Source: Anaerolineaceae bacterium
GTDB taxonomy: Bacteria; Chloroflexota; Anaerolineae; Aggregatilineales; Phototrophicaceae
Assembly: GCA_026708325.1 (NCBI GenBank)
Contig: JAPOVC010000021.1
Location: 1-64,000 of the forward strand
DNA length: 64,000 nucleotides
Reading direction: 5' to 3'
Part shown: one piece after another, positions 17,203-25,697 of the stretch
Layout of the letters: each line of letters starts with the position of its first letter
Numbering within the stretch: position 1 is the stretch's first letter
Notes under the pieces: generated by a model
Told to the model about the DNA's origin: nothing
Seen by the model: only the letters and a program-made list of their open reading frames with translations
The model's database searches: none
Program-made: the position numbers and the translations under genes

Positions 17203-17553
17203 TCAGTTTGGTTCACAAAACTTGTAGAGATTGCCGTCCAGGTCCAGCACGGCGAATTCGAGGCCCCAGGGTTGCTGTCGCAGCGGCCCGTTGGGATGGA
17301 TGATCCCCTGCGCTTCATACTCCGCGTAGAGTGAACGCGCGTCGCTGACGTACACGTAGCAACTGGTATTCTGAGCAATGTAGCGGTCGCTGCAAAGCCA
17401 GTAATGCACGCTGACCTCGTCGCGCTGGAAGATGGCGTAGTCCTCGTGTTGCGCGACGCAGCGAAAGCCCAGGCGACCCTCGCAGAACCCGACCGTGCGC
17501 CCAATGTCCAGCGAGGCGAGCACGGCAGCGATGCGCTTCAGTTGACCGGTCAT
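17203..17553 (-). CDS. VOC-family (glyoxalase/bleomycin-resistance-like) protein
   Basis: 116 residues with one beta-alpha-beta-beta-beta pair: LKRIAAVLASLDIGRTVGF opens the fold, YVYVSDARSLYAEYEAQG begins the second half, and GLEFAVLDLDGNLYKFCEP is the diagnostic last strand (dLdGN-l-f). The metal-binding Glu of glyoxalase I is not obvious, so it more resembles the binding-type bleomycin-resistance proteins. It starts 29 bp after the clpC stop on the same strand and is probably co-transcribed. Confidence 0.88.
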   Translation of the reverse strand: MTGQLKRIAAVLASLDIGRTVGFCEGRLGFRCVAQHEDYAIFQRDEVSVHYWLCSDRYIAQNTSCYVYVSDARSLYAEYEAQGIIHPNGPLRQQPWGLEFAVLDLDGNLYKFCEPN

Positions 17554-17582
17554 GAGTGGATGGCAGTGCCGGGCGCCAGGGA

Positions 17583-20093
17583 TCAGGCGGGCGCGGCTTC
17601 CTCGCCCTCTTCTTCCATGGCCTCCAGCGTCAAATGCCCGTCCTCATCCACGTCGGCCAGCACGATGCCGGCCAGGGGGAAGCGCCCGGAGAGTATGCCG
17701 TCGGAGAGCACGTCCTCAACCTCGTTCTGGATCAGGCGGCGCAGGGGCCGGGCGCCAAATTCGGGATCGTAGCCGTGGTCGGCCAGCCAGGTGCGGGCCT
17801 CGTCGCTGGCCTCCAGGGTCATGGCATGTTCCAGCAAACGCTCGCGCACCTTGTCCAGTTCCAGTTCCACAATGTCGCGGATTTCGTCGCGCGTCAGGGA
17901 GCGGAAGACGACGGTGGCGTCGACGCGATTCAGAAATTCCGGCCGGAAGGCGCGGCGCAGCTGCTCCATGACGTTGCGGCGCATGTCCACGTAGGCTTCC
18001 TGCTCGCTGATGGCTTCGTCGCGCTGCAGGTCAAAGCCGAGGCTGGTGTTGCGCTTGATCGTATCGGCGCCGACGTTGCTGGTCATCACGATGATGGCGT
18101 TGCGGAAGTTGATGTTGCGGCCGCGGGCGTCGCTCAGCTGCCCCTCTTCCATCACCTGCAAGAGCATGTTGAAGGCCTCTGGGTGGGCTTTCTCGATCTC
18201 GTCAAAGACGACGATGCTGTAGGGGCGGCGGCGAATGGCCTCGGTCAACTGGCCGGCGTCCTCGTAGCCCACGTAGCCGGGCGGGGCGCCCACCAGACGC
18301 GCCACCGAATGCCGTTCCATGAATTCCGACATGTCCAGTTGCACCAGGGCGTCCTCGCTGCCGAAGAGAAACTCGGCGAGGGCCTTGGTCAGTTCGGTCT
18401 TGCCGACACCGGTCGGCCCGAGGAACATGAAGGAGCCGATCGGCCGGCGCGGGTCTTTCAGACCGGCGCGGGCGCGACGCACGGCCTTGCTGATGGCGTC
18501 GATGGCCTCGTTCTGGCCGACGATGCGCTGGTGCAGGGCCTCTTCCATCTGCATCAGCCGTTCGCTCTCCTCGCCGGCGATACGCATTACCGGGATGCCG
18601 GTCCACATCGACACGACCTCGGCGATGTCCTCGGCCGTCAGGCGCGGCTGGTTGTTTTGCGAGTTCCAGTTGGCCTTGAGCCCGTCCAGCGATTCCCCCA
18701 GGGTCTCGCGCTGCTGCTGCAAATGACCCAGGCGCTCGTCCCGCGCCTGGTCCTCCGGCCCTTCTTCCGCTTCCAGCGAGAGCAGGGCGATGTCCTCACG
18801 CACGCGGCGCAGTTCCTTTTCCATGTGGCGCACGCGCGCCGCCTCGGGGCTTTTGTACATGCGCAGGCGCGCGGCCGCCTCGTCAATCAGGTCGATGGCC
18901 TTGTCGGGCAGGAAGCGGTCCGGCACGTAGCGCGCCGACAAATGGGCGGCCTGCTCAATGGCGTCGTTGGTGATTTCGACGTTGTGGTGTTCCTGATAGG
19001 GGACGCGAATCCCCTGCAGAATCTCGATGGTCTCGTCGACGCCGGGCTCGTCAACCTGAATCTGCTGAAAGCGACGCTCCAGCGCCGCGTCGTTCTCAAT
19101 GTGCTTGCGATACTCGTCCATGGTGGTGGCGCCGATGCACTGCAGTTCCCCGCGCGAGAGGGCCGGTTTGAGGATGTTGGCCGCGTCGACGCTGCTGCCG
19201 GCCGAGCCGGCGCCCACCAGCATGTGCACCTCGTCGATAAACAGGATGCTGTCCGAGGACTTGAGCTCCTCGATGACCCGCTTGAGCCGTTCCTCGAACT
19301 GGCCGCGGTACATCGTGCCCGCCACCAGCGAGCCGACGTCCAGCTGCAGCACGCGCTTGTTCAGCAGGGGCCGCGGCGTCTCGCCGCTCACGATGCGTTG
19401 CGCCAGGCCCTCGACGATGGCCGTCTTGCCCACGCCTGGCTCGCCAATCAGCGCCGGGTTGTTCTTGCGCCGCCGGCTGAGCACCTGGATCACGCGTTCG
19501 ATTTCAATCTCCCGCCCCACCACCGGGTCCAGCTTGCCTTCCCGGGCGGCGGCGGTCAGGTCCGTCGCCAGCTGATCGACCAGCTGCGTCTTGCCTTCCC
19601 GCTGGCGCGAACGACGCTCTTCCTGCGGCGCCTGGCGGGGTTGCAGCGGGCTCTCCTGCAGCACGCGGCGCGTCTGACGCCGCACTTCCTCCGGGCTGAC
19701 GCCCAGACGCTTCAGCACTTCAATGGCCACGCCATCGGTCTGGCGCACCAGGCCCAGCAGCAGATGTTCCGTGCCGATGTAATGGTGGCCGAGACGCCGC
19801 GCCTCGTCGACGGCCAGTTCCAGCACGCGTTTGGTGCCCGGAGACAGGTCGATCTGGGTGTCGCCGTTGCGGGTGCTGGCGCGGGTCAGCCGTTCGACCA
19901 GCTCCTCAATGCGACGCTGCTCCAGACCCAGGTCGCGCAGCACGCGACCGGCCACGCCGCCTTCCTCGCGCATCAGGCCCATGAGCAAATGTTCCGTGCC
20001 GATGGTGCTGTGCCGAAAGCGCTCCGCCTCCTCCTGCGCCAGGCTGAGGACGCGTCGGGCCCGCTGGGTGAAACGTTCCATCTTGTTGGGCAC
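17583..20093 (-). CDS. clpC: ClpC/ClpA-type AAA+ unfoldase
   Basis: 836 residues. The start is the GTG at 20093, preceded by AGGGAGG. Domains: two Clp_N repeats (about 10-80 and 85-150, each with the [12 protein letters not shown] / [11 protein letters not shown] signature); AAA1 with Walker [14 protein letters not shown] and Walker [14 protein letters not shown]; a coiled-coil M domain (about 400-460); AAA2 with [14 protein letters not shown] and [13 protein letters not shown]; and the C-terminal D2-small domain ([16 protein letters not shown]). ClpC unfolds substrates for ClpP in the cytosol. The M domain is somewhat shorter than in Bacillus ClpC. A TGGTATACT extended -10 lies upstream at 20166-20174. 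Confidence 0.95.
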   Translation of the reverse strand: MPNKMERFTQRARRVLSLAQEEAERFRHSTIGTEHLLMGLMREEGGVAGRVLRDLGLEQRRIEELVERLTRASTRNGDTQIDLSPGTKRVLELAVDEARRLGHHYIGTEHLLLGLVRQTDGVAIEVLKRLGVSPEEVRRQTRRVLQESPLQPRQAPQEERRSRQREGKTQLVDQLATDLTAAAREGKLDPVVGREIEIERVIQVLSRRRKNNPALIGEPGVGKTAIVEGLAQRIVSGETPRPLLNKRVLQLDVGSLVAGTMYRGQFEERLKRVIEELKSSDSILFIDEVHMLVGAGSAGSSVDAANILKPALSRGELQCIGATTMDEYRKHIENDAALERRFQQIQVDEPGVDETIEILQGIRVPYQEHHNVEITNDAIEQAAHLSARYVPDRFLPDKAIDLIDEAAARLRMYKSPEAARVRHMEKELRRVREDIALLSLEAEEGPEDQARDERLGHLQQQRETLGESLDGLKANWNSQNNQPRLTAEDIAEVVSMWTGIPVMRIAGEESERLMQMEEALHQRIVGQNEAIDAISKAVRRARAGLKDPRRPIGSFMFLGPTGVGKTELTKALAEFLFGSEDALVQLDMSEFMERHSVARLVGAPPGYVGYEDAGQLTEAIRRRPYSIVVFDEIEKAHPEAFNMLLQVMEEGQLSDARGRNINFRNAIIVMTSNVGADTIKRNTSLGFDLQRDEAISEQEAYVDMRRNVMEQLRRAFRPEFLNRVDATVVFRSLTRDEIRDIVELELDKVRERLLEHAMTLEASDEARTWLADHGYDPEFGARPLRRLIQNEVEDVLSDGILSGRFPLAGIVLADVDEDGHLTLEAMEEEGEEAAPA

Positions 20094-20165
20094 GTCGACC
20101 TCCCTTCGCGGGACCCCCCGACGTTCGGGCACGTCAGACGCTGCGGGGTCATGTGGGCGTCAGTC

Positions 20166-20174
20166 AGTATACCA
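20166..20174 (-). promoter_or_regulatory. Extended -10 promoter of clpC
   Basis: Minus strand reads TGG followed by TATACT. The predicted start is about 65 nt before the clpC GTG. The -35 (TTGTCC, 15-nt spacing) is weak. I see no CIRCE-like or CtsR-like repeat near it. Confidence 0.55.
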
Positions 20175-20243
20175 CCGCCAAATCGCGGACAAGGCCCGAT
20201 TCAAGCCTTGTGCAGAAATATCCTGGAAATTCTTAATGTTGCG

Positions 20244-21728
20244 TCAGGAAAGCCAGTCCTGATCGAGGTACTCGGCGGAGTTGACGGCCTTCAGGCTGAG
20301 CCCCAGGCGGCGGGCGGCCACGTCCATCTTGACGACGCGCAGGGTCAGGGTTTCGCCTTCCTTAACCACGTCGCGCGGATGGCTGATGCGCTGCTCGGAG
20401 AGCTCCGAGATGTGGATCAGGCCCTCGATCTCGGGCGCGGCCACCAGGCGCGCAAAGGCGCCGAAATTGGTCAGTTTGGTGACCAGCCCCTGCACCAGCT
20501 GGCCGACCTTGTAGTCGATGGCGACCGTGTCCCAGGGGTCCGCCGCCTGACGGCGGATGCTGAGACCGATGCGCTTGCGCCCGGTGTCCACGCTGATGAC
20601 CTCGACGCGCACCTCGTCGCCCACCTTGAGGGCATCGCGCGGGTGGTTGACGTGTTGCCAGGAGATCTCGGTAAGGTGGACCAGTCCTTCGGCGCCGCCA
20701 ATGTCGACGAAGGCGCCGAAATCCACCAGACTGACGACCCGCCCCTCGCGCACCTCACCGACGCGCAGTTCCTGCACCAGCTTTTCCTTGCGCGATTCGC
20801 GCTGTTCGCGCGCGGCAGCCCGCTCCGAGAGAATCAGGCGGTTACGGCTGCGGTCCACCTCGATCACCTTGACGGCGATCGGCTGGTTGACCATGCCGCC
20901 CCAGCGCTCCTGCGGCGTCGAGCCGGAGGCGCTGCGCCGTTCGTTCCCGATCTGACTCTGCGGGACGAAACCGCGCACCAGTCCGAAGCGCACGATCAGC
21001 CCGCCCTTGTTGTAGCCGGCGATCAGGCTTTCAAAGACTTCCTGGCTCTTGTGACAGGCTTCCGCCTTGCGCCAGTCCAGTTCTTCCTGGGCGTGCGTCA
21101 CGGAGAGACGGATGTTGCCCTGGTGATCGTGGGGGTTGACGACATAGACCGGGATGACCGCGCCGGGCTGCAACTGCTCAATCTGCTCGCGCTGCATGCG
21201 TTCCAGTTCGCGCCCGGGTATGACGCCTTCGTGCCCCTCGCCGAGGTCCATGCGCACCTCGGTCGGCGACGTGCTTGACACGGTGCCGTCGATCACCTCG
21301 CCGCGCTGGAAGGGCGTGGGCGGCGCCGGCGCTGCAGTTGCCGGGGCCGGGGTTGCTTCAGCGGCGGGCGCAGCCTCGTCGACCGCCGCAGCAGCAGCGC
21401 CGTCTCCCTGCGACTCGCGGGCTGTCTCCGCCGGGGCCGGGGCTGCCGGGGCAGCATCAACGACAGGCGCGGCCTCATCGACTGTCGCCGCGGCGCTACT
21501 TTCCCCCTGCGACTCATCGGCTGTCTCCGCCGGAGCCGGTTCGGGGGACGTCGCAACAGCGACCGCCTCTTCCACGGCCGTGCCGGTGTCAACGGGCGTT
21601 CCCGCCCCTACGTCATTGTTTTCGGCAGGAGGCGCTGTATCCGCCACAAGCGGGGCTTCGTCGCCAGGCGTCCGGCCCTCCGGGCGGGCCAGCGACTCCG
21701 CTTCAGCACCTGTTTCCTTTGCTTCCAT
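20244..21728 (-). CDS. rpsA: S1-domain RNA-binding protein (ribosomal protein S1-like) with acidic repeat N-terminus
   Basis: 494 residues. The N-terminal 140 residues are a low-complexity Ala/Pro/Glu tail with two 33-residue repeats. Four S1 domains follow: about 142-220 (GEVIDGTVSSTSPTEVRMDL), 225-315, 320-400 (REGRVVSLVDFGAFVDIGG, VHLTEISWQHVNHP) and 405-485 (VQGLVTKLTNFGAFARL, IHISELSEQRISHP). Domains 3 and 4 have canonical RNA-binding faces; 1 and 2 are more divergent, as in S1 domains that dock on the ribosome. It probably binds mRNA on the 30S subunit. The acidic tail is unusual in placement and composition. Confidence 0.9.
   Translation of the reverse strand: MEAKETGAEAESLARPEGRTPGDEAPLVADTAPPAENNDVGAGTPVDTGTAVEEAVAVATSPEPAPAETADESQGESSAAATVDEAAPVVDAAPAAPAPAETARESQGDGAAAAAVDEAAPAAEATPAPATAAPAPPTPFQRGEVIDGTVSSTSPTEVRMDLGEGHEGVIPGRELERMQREQIEQLQPGAVIPVYVVNPHDHQGNIRLSVTHAQEELDWRKAEACHKSQEVFESLIAGYNKGGLIVRFGLVRGFVPQSQIGNERRSASGSTPQERWGGMVNQPIAVKVIEVDRSRNRLILSERAAAREQRESRKEKLVQELRVGEVREGRVVSLVDFGAFVDIGGAEGLVHLTEISWQHVNHPRDALKVGDEVRVEVISVDTGRKRIGLSIRRQAADPWDTVAIDYKVGQLVQGLVTKLTNFGAFARLVAAPEIEGLIHISELSEQRISHPRDVVKEGETLTLRVVKMDVAARRLGLSLKAVNSAEYLDQDWLS
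21342..21539 (-). repeat. Two 33-residue (99-bp) tandem repeats in the S1 protein tail
   Basis: Residues 64-96 and 97-129 of the S1-like protein align without gaps, both beginning PAPAETA(D/R)ESQG and containing VDEAAP. The DNA repeats with a 99-bp period and scattered substitutions, so the duplication is not very recent. Confidence 0.85.
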
Positions 21729-21893
21729 GCCTGTCTACCAGTCCCTGATGTTGCGCTCTGCGCGACACTATACACGAACAAGGACTCGCATTCTACCTGA
21801 ACAGGGCATTAATTCCAAACACAAAGGTAACGTCCGTCTTGTTGGCTTTCCGGCCCTGCGCTAGAGTCGACGGCAGTGTAGGCAAGGCTTGAT

Positions 21894-22595
21894 GTGAAGA
21901 CCTCCTGTTTTTCGCTGTACAAGGGGCCGGGCCGGGTTGGCATTTCCGTCGGTCGGCCCCGCAATATCAAACGTAGCGACTATGAAGTGTACCCGGCGCT
22001 GGCGCCCGAGTGGAGTTGGCTGGGCCTGACCCGGGCGGAGTATTTGCCCCTCTATCACGAGCGCCTGGCCGTTCTGGACGCGCAACAGGTGTGGGACGAA
22101 CTGCATGCCCTTGTGCCTGGCGAGGAACCGGTGCTGCTGTGCTTCGAAGAACCACCGTTTACCGCGGACCACTGGTGCCACCGTCAACTCGTGGCGCAGT
22201 GGTTCCGCGAGGAACTGGGACAGGAAGTGACCGAGGTTGAGATCGGGTTGAGCCGCCAGGCGCCCCCGTCCGACACCAGGGGCGAAGGTGATGCAGCCGC
22301 GCCCCGGGAACGGTTAATTGACCACGAAGACTATGTCGATCCCCGTTCCCGATCACTGGATCAGCCAGTTTCTCTGGAAGAATTGCAGGAACATTGTGAG
22401 CGCCACTACGGGGCGCTGGAGGCCCTGTGGCAGGCACAGCGCAAGGGCGATCAGGAAGCGGCAGACGAGGCGGACATTGAGGTCGCTCTGGCACGCGTAC
22501 AAGTCCTCGCCGGCTGGAAACGCATGAGTGCGATCGAGCGCGCGCTGGCTGTTCAGCGCCGCATGATTCCCGAATCCATTATCAGGGATGTGTAA
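21894..22595 (+). CDS. DUF488-family protein
   Basis: 233 residues. The N-terminal half has the DUF488 pattern: an opening strand, a P-rich loop, then VLLCFEEPPFTADHWCHRQL, which corresponds to the diagnostic LLCxE...CHR motif. DUF488 proteins are small cytosolic proteins of unknown function, possibly metal- or nucleic-acid-binding. The C-terminal 100 residues are acidic and helical and not part of the usual domain. No clear ribosome-binding site precedes the ATG. OsmC follows 16 bp later. Confidence 0.8.
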   Translation: MKTSCFSLYKGPGRVGISVGRPRNIKRSDYEVYPALAPEWSWLGLTRAEYLPLYHERLAVLDAQQVWDELHALVPGEEPVLLCFEEPPFTADHWCHRQLVAQWFREELGQEVTEVEIGLSRQAPPSDTRGEGDAAAPRERLIDHEDYVDPRSRSLDQPVSLEELQEHCERHYGALEALWQAQRKGDQEAADEADIEVALARVQVLAGWKRMSAIERALAVQRRMIPESIIRDV

Positions 22596-22610
22596 CCCAA
22601 GGAGCTGAAA

Positions 22611-23048
22611 ATGGCAGTACGCAAGGCTGACGCAACCTGGAACGGCAATCTGGGCGAGGGCAGCGGCACCATGAACATGGCCAGCGGCGCCTGGTCGGGT
22701 CCCTTCTCCGTCGGCTCGCGCTTTGGCGAGGACGCCGGCACCAACCCCGAGGAACTCATCGCCGCCGCGCATGCCGGCTGCTTCTCCATGGCCCTGACCG
22801 CCGGTCTCACCCGGGCCGGGATTGAGCCCACGAGCGTGAGCACCAGCGCCCGCGTCCACATCAACAGCGCCCCCGGCGGCGGCTTCGCCATCGACAAGAT
22901 CGAACTGGACTGCGAGGCCGTCGTGCCCGGCATCGACGACGCCCAGTTCCAGGAAATGGCCGACGCCACCAAGACCGGCTGCCCGGTGTCCGCGGCGTTG
23001 GCCTCGGTCCCGGAAATCACGCTCAACGCCCGCCTGGTGGCGGCCTGA
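22611..23048 (+). CDS. osmC: OsmC-family peroxiredoxin (organic hydroperoxide reductase)
   Basis: 145 residues, full length. The two redox cysteines sit in AAAHAGCFSMAL (about 58) and ATKTGCPVSAAL (about 124), the positions used by OsmC/Ohr to reduce organic hydroperoxides. GTNPEELIAAAHAGC is the OsmC rather than Ohr signature. AAGGAGCTGAAA precedes the start. A strong terminator follows directly. Confidence 0.95.
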   Translation: MAVRKADATWNGNLGEGSGTMNMASGAWSGPFSVGSRFGEDAGTNPEELIAAAHAGCFSMALTAGLTRAGIEPTSVSTSARVHINSAPGGGFAIDKIELDCEAVVPGIDDAQFQEMADATKTGCPVSAALASVPEITLNARLVAA

Positions 23049-23073
23049 GGCAGATTAAGCGACCCGAGTGACG

Positions 23074-23102
23074 GGGCGCTTCTGCCGCGAAGCGCCCTTT
23101 TT
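23074..23102 (+). terminator. Rho-independent terminator after osmC
   Basis: Perfect 9-bp stem GGGCGCTTC/GAAGCGCCC with loop TGCCGC, immediately followed by TTTTT. It separates the osmC unit from the sugar kinase operon. Confidence 0.92.
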
Positions 23103-23128
23103 CGCGCCCCGTCCCCCACGCGCAACGG

Positions 23129-24532
23129 ATGTCGCACACGCTCGCCCTGGATATCGGCACCTCGTCCCTGCGCGCCATGCTCTTCGACGCGCAGGGAAGG
23201 GCCCTGCCCGGCGTCCTTGTGCGCAAGGGCTATCGCCTGACAACCACGGCGGATGGCGGCGTCACGCTCGATCCGCAGCAATTGTTGCAGTCCTGCGTCG
23301 CCGCCATCGACGAGATCCTGCAGCAGGCCGGGCCCCGCCGCATCGCCCGCGTGGCGATGGACACCCTGGTGGCCAACCTGCTCGGCATCGACGCCGCGGG
23401 GGAGCCGGTCACGCCGCTCTACACCTGGGCCGACACGCGCGGAGCCGAACTGGCCGGGCGCCTCGACGACTCCGGCTACACGCGGCGCAGCGGCTGTCGT
23501 CTGCATACCAGTTACTGGCCGCTGCGCATCCTTTGGCTGCAGAGCGAAGAGCCCCGTCTGTTTCGCCGCGTCAAACACTGGCTGTCCTTCGGCGAGTACC
23601 TGTTCCACGTGCTCTTCGGCCAGCGCCGGATCAGCGTCAGCGTCGCCTCCTGGACCGGCCTCCTCGACCGCCATCGCCTGACCTGGGACGCGCCCACGCT
23701 GGAACAACTGCCGCTTGAGCCGGGTCAACTTTCCGCCATCAGCAACGAGCCCCTGCAGGGTCTGGCGGCTCCCTGGGCCGGGCGCTGGCCGGCGCTGGGG
23801 GATGCGCTCTGGTTCCCCGCCATCGGCGATGGCGTGGCCGCCAACCTCGGCGCCGGCTGTTCCCGACCGGAGCGCGTGGCGCTCAGCCTCGGCACCAGCG
23901 GCGCCATGCGCGTCGTCGTGCCCGGCACGCCGGCGCAGACACCGGCCGGACTCTTCGTTTACCGTATCGACGACGCGCGCTCGCTGGTGGGTGGCGCGCT
24001 CAGCAATGCAGGCAACCTCTACGCCTGGCTGCAACGCGTCCTGGCCCGGGTCGACGGCGACGTCCTCGCCGCCATGGCGCCGGACAGCCATGGCCTGACC
24101 GTGCTGCCCTTCCTCGCCGGCGAGCGCGCGCCCGGCTGGCGCGACGAGGCGCGCGCGGTCTTCAGCGGCATGACCTTCGACACGGCGCAGGAACATCTGC
24201 TGCGGGCCGCGCTGGAGGCTGTCGCCTACCGCCTTGCGTTCATCCTGCGGCGCCTGCGTCCCCTGCTGCCGCCGGACCCGCGCTTCATCGCCAACGGCGC
24301 CGCCCTGCGCCAGTCGCCCGTCTGGTTGCAGATCATGGCGGACGTGCTGGGCGCGCCCGTGCATCTCTGCGCGGAGGAAGAAGCAACGATTCGGGGCGCC
24401 GCCCTGCTGGCCATGCAGCGCGAGCCGGAGCCGGAAACCGGTCCCGGTTGCCAGCCGCGAATGGAGTATCATTCGATCTATCAGGATGCCATCGCCCGCC
24501 AGCAGGCGCTCTACGACCGGCTCCTCGACTGA
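23129..24532 (+). CDS. FGGY-family carbohydrate kinase (gluconokinase/xylulokinase-like)
   Basis: 467 residues. FGGY_N: LALDIGTSSLRAMLFDAQG (phosphate loop) and LYTWADTRGAELAGRL (substrate-binding D-R/A region). FGGY_C: RVALSLGTSGAMRVV, then LPFLAGERAPGWRDEARA and IANGAALRQSPVWLQIMADVLG. The last two are the conserved FGGY signature area. It phosphorylates a sugar or sugar acid in the cytosol. The ADH 57 bp downstream suggests a polyol or sugar-acid pathway. The W-R-E-A variant recalls gluconokinases, but the substrate is not certain. Confidence 0.9.
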   Translation: MSHTLALDIGTSSLRAMLFDAQGRALPGVLVRKGYRLTTTADGGVTLDPQQLLQSCVAAIDEILQQAGPRRIARVAMDTLVANLLGIDAAGEPVTPLYTWADTRGAELAGRLDDSGYTRRSGCRLHTSYWPLRILWLQSEEPRLFRRVKHWLSFGEYLFHVLFGQRRISVSVASWTGLLDRHRLTWDAPTLEQLPLEPGQLSAISNEPLQGLAAPWAGRWPALGDALWFPAIGDGVAANLGAGCSRPERVALSLGTSGAMRVVVPGTPAQTPAGLFVYRIDDARSLVGGALSNAGNLYAWLQRVLARVDGDVLAAMAPDSHGLTVLPFLAGERAPGWRDEARAVFSGMTFDTAQEHLLRAALEAVAYRLAFILRRLRPLLPPDPRFIANGAALRQSPVWLQIMADVLGAPVHLCAEEEATIRGAALLAMQREPEPETGPGCQPRMEYHSIYQDAIARQQALYDRLLD

Positions 24533-24588
24533 GCCGCCGGTCCGCCCGCCGGAGCGACATTCCGGCCAGACTATTCGGGAGAAGGACC

Positions 24589-25683
24589 ATGAAAGCCGCC
24601 GTCAGCTACGACATGAACCAGCCACTCGTCATCGAGGAAGTGACGCTGGACCCGCCGCAAGAGGGCGAAGTCAGGGTGCGCGTCGCCGCGACCGCCATCT
24701 GCCACTCCGACGTGCATTACCTGCGTGGCGAATGGGAGATCCCGCGGCCTTTCATCGCCGGTCACGAGACCGCCGGCGTCGTCGAGGAGACCGGCCCCGG
24801 CGTCACCCTGGTGCAACCCGGCGACCGCGTCGTGGTCTCGCTCCTGCGCTCCTGCGGCCGCTGCGATTTCTGCCTCGCCGGCGACCCCAACCACTGCTCC
24901 GCGGCCTGGCCACTGGATAGCGAAAGCCGCATCCGCAACGCCGACGGCCAGTCGATCAAACATGGCGTGCGCGTGGCCGGCTTCGCGGAATACGCCATCG
25001 TCGACCAGTCGCAGCTGGCCACCGTGCCGGACACGATGAGCCTCGAGGCGGCCTCGCTGCTGGCCTGCGGCGTGATCACCGGTTTCGGCGCCGTCGTCAA
25101 CACCGCCCAGGTGGAAGCGGGCAGCGCCGTCGTCGTCATTGGTACAGGTGGCGTGGGTCTCAACAGCGTCCAGGGCGCCGCGCTCTCCGGCGCGCGCCAG
25201 GTGATCGCGGTCGACCTGCTGCCCAACAAGCTGGCAGCCGCCCGCCAGTTCGGCGCCAGCGATTTGGTCAACGCCGCCGAAGTCGATCCGGTGGAGGCGG
25301 TGAAGGAATTGACGGGCGGCCGCATGGCCGATTACGTCTTCGTCACCGTGGGCAGCGAGCGGGCGGTGACCCAGGCGATGGCGATGGCGCGTCGGGCCGG
25401 CACGGTGGTGCTGGTGGGCATGCCGCCGGAAAGCCTCGACGTCAGCCTCTCCGTGCGCGATCTGGCCTTTCGCGGCATGGTCATCCTGGGCAGTTTCATG
25501 GGCTCCACCCGTCTGCAGATCGATATTCCCCGCCTGATCGCGCATTACGAAAGCGGCAACCTGCGACTTGACGAACTGATCACGAAGACCTGGCCGCTTG
25601 AGCAAATCAACGAGGCCATCGAATCCATGGAGCGCGGCGAGGCGCTGCGCAACGTCATCGTCTTCGACTCGCCCGCCGCCTGA
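24589..25683 (+). CDS. Zinc-dependent alcohol dehydrogenase (MDR family)
   Basis: 364 residues from the ATG preceded by CGGGAGAAGGACC. Catalytic zinc ligands: Cys in AICHSDVHY (about 38) and His in AGHETAGVVE (about 61). Structural zinc: four Cys in SCGRCDFCLAGDPNHC (about 91-105). Rossmann motif: VVVIGTGGVGLNSVQGA, then Asp in VIAVDLLPNK, which favours NAD over NADP. This is a class III-like medium-chain dehydrogenase, probably oxidising a primary alcohol or polyol. Same operon as the kinase. Confidence 0.95.
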   Translation: MKAAVSYDMNQPLVIEEVTLDPPQEGEVRVRVAATAICHSDVHYLRGEWEIPRPFIAGHETAGVVEETGPGVTLVQPGDRVVVSLLRSCGRCDFCLAGDPNHCSAAWPLDSESRIRNADGQSIKHGVRVAGFAEYAIVDQSQLATVPDTMSLEAASLLACGVITGFGAVVNTAQVEAGSAVVVIGTGGVGLNSVQGAALSGARQVIAVDLLPNKLAAARQFGASDLVNAAEVDPVEAVKELTGGRMADYVFVTVGSERAVTQAMAMARRAGTVVLVGMPPESLDVSLSVRDLAFRGMVILGSFMGSTRLQIDIPRLIAHYESGNLRLDELITKTWPLEQINEAIESMERGEALRNVIVFDSPAA

Positions 25684-25697
25684 TCCGCCGCGCAGCC

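Noticed and set aside
17556..21278. A very long open frame on the plus strand opposite clpC and the S1 gene
   Set aside because: It runs antisense to two certain genes, has no domain signatures and is the expected by-product of GC-rich third positions in the real genes.
22553..24472. A 639-codon minus-strand frame opposite osmC and the sugar kinase
   Set aside because: Same reason: it is antisense to genes with clear motifs and crosses a strong terminator.
24555..24575. TTCCGGCCAGA upstream of the alcohol dehydrogenase, similar to the GH32/sulfatase element
   Set aside because: The second block (GGATTGTAG) is missing and the orientation relative to the gene is opposite.
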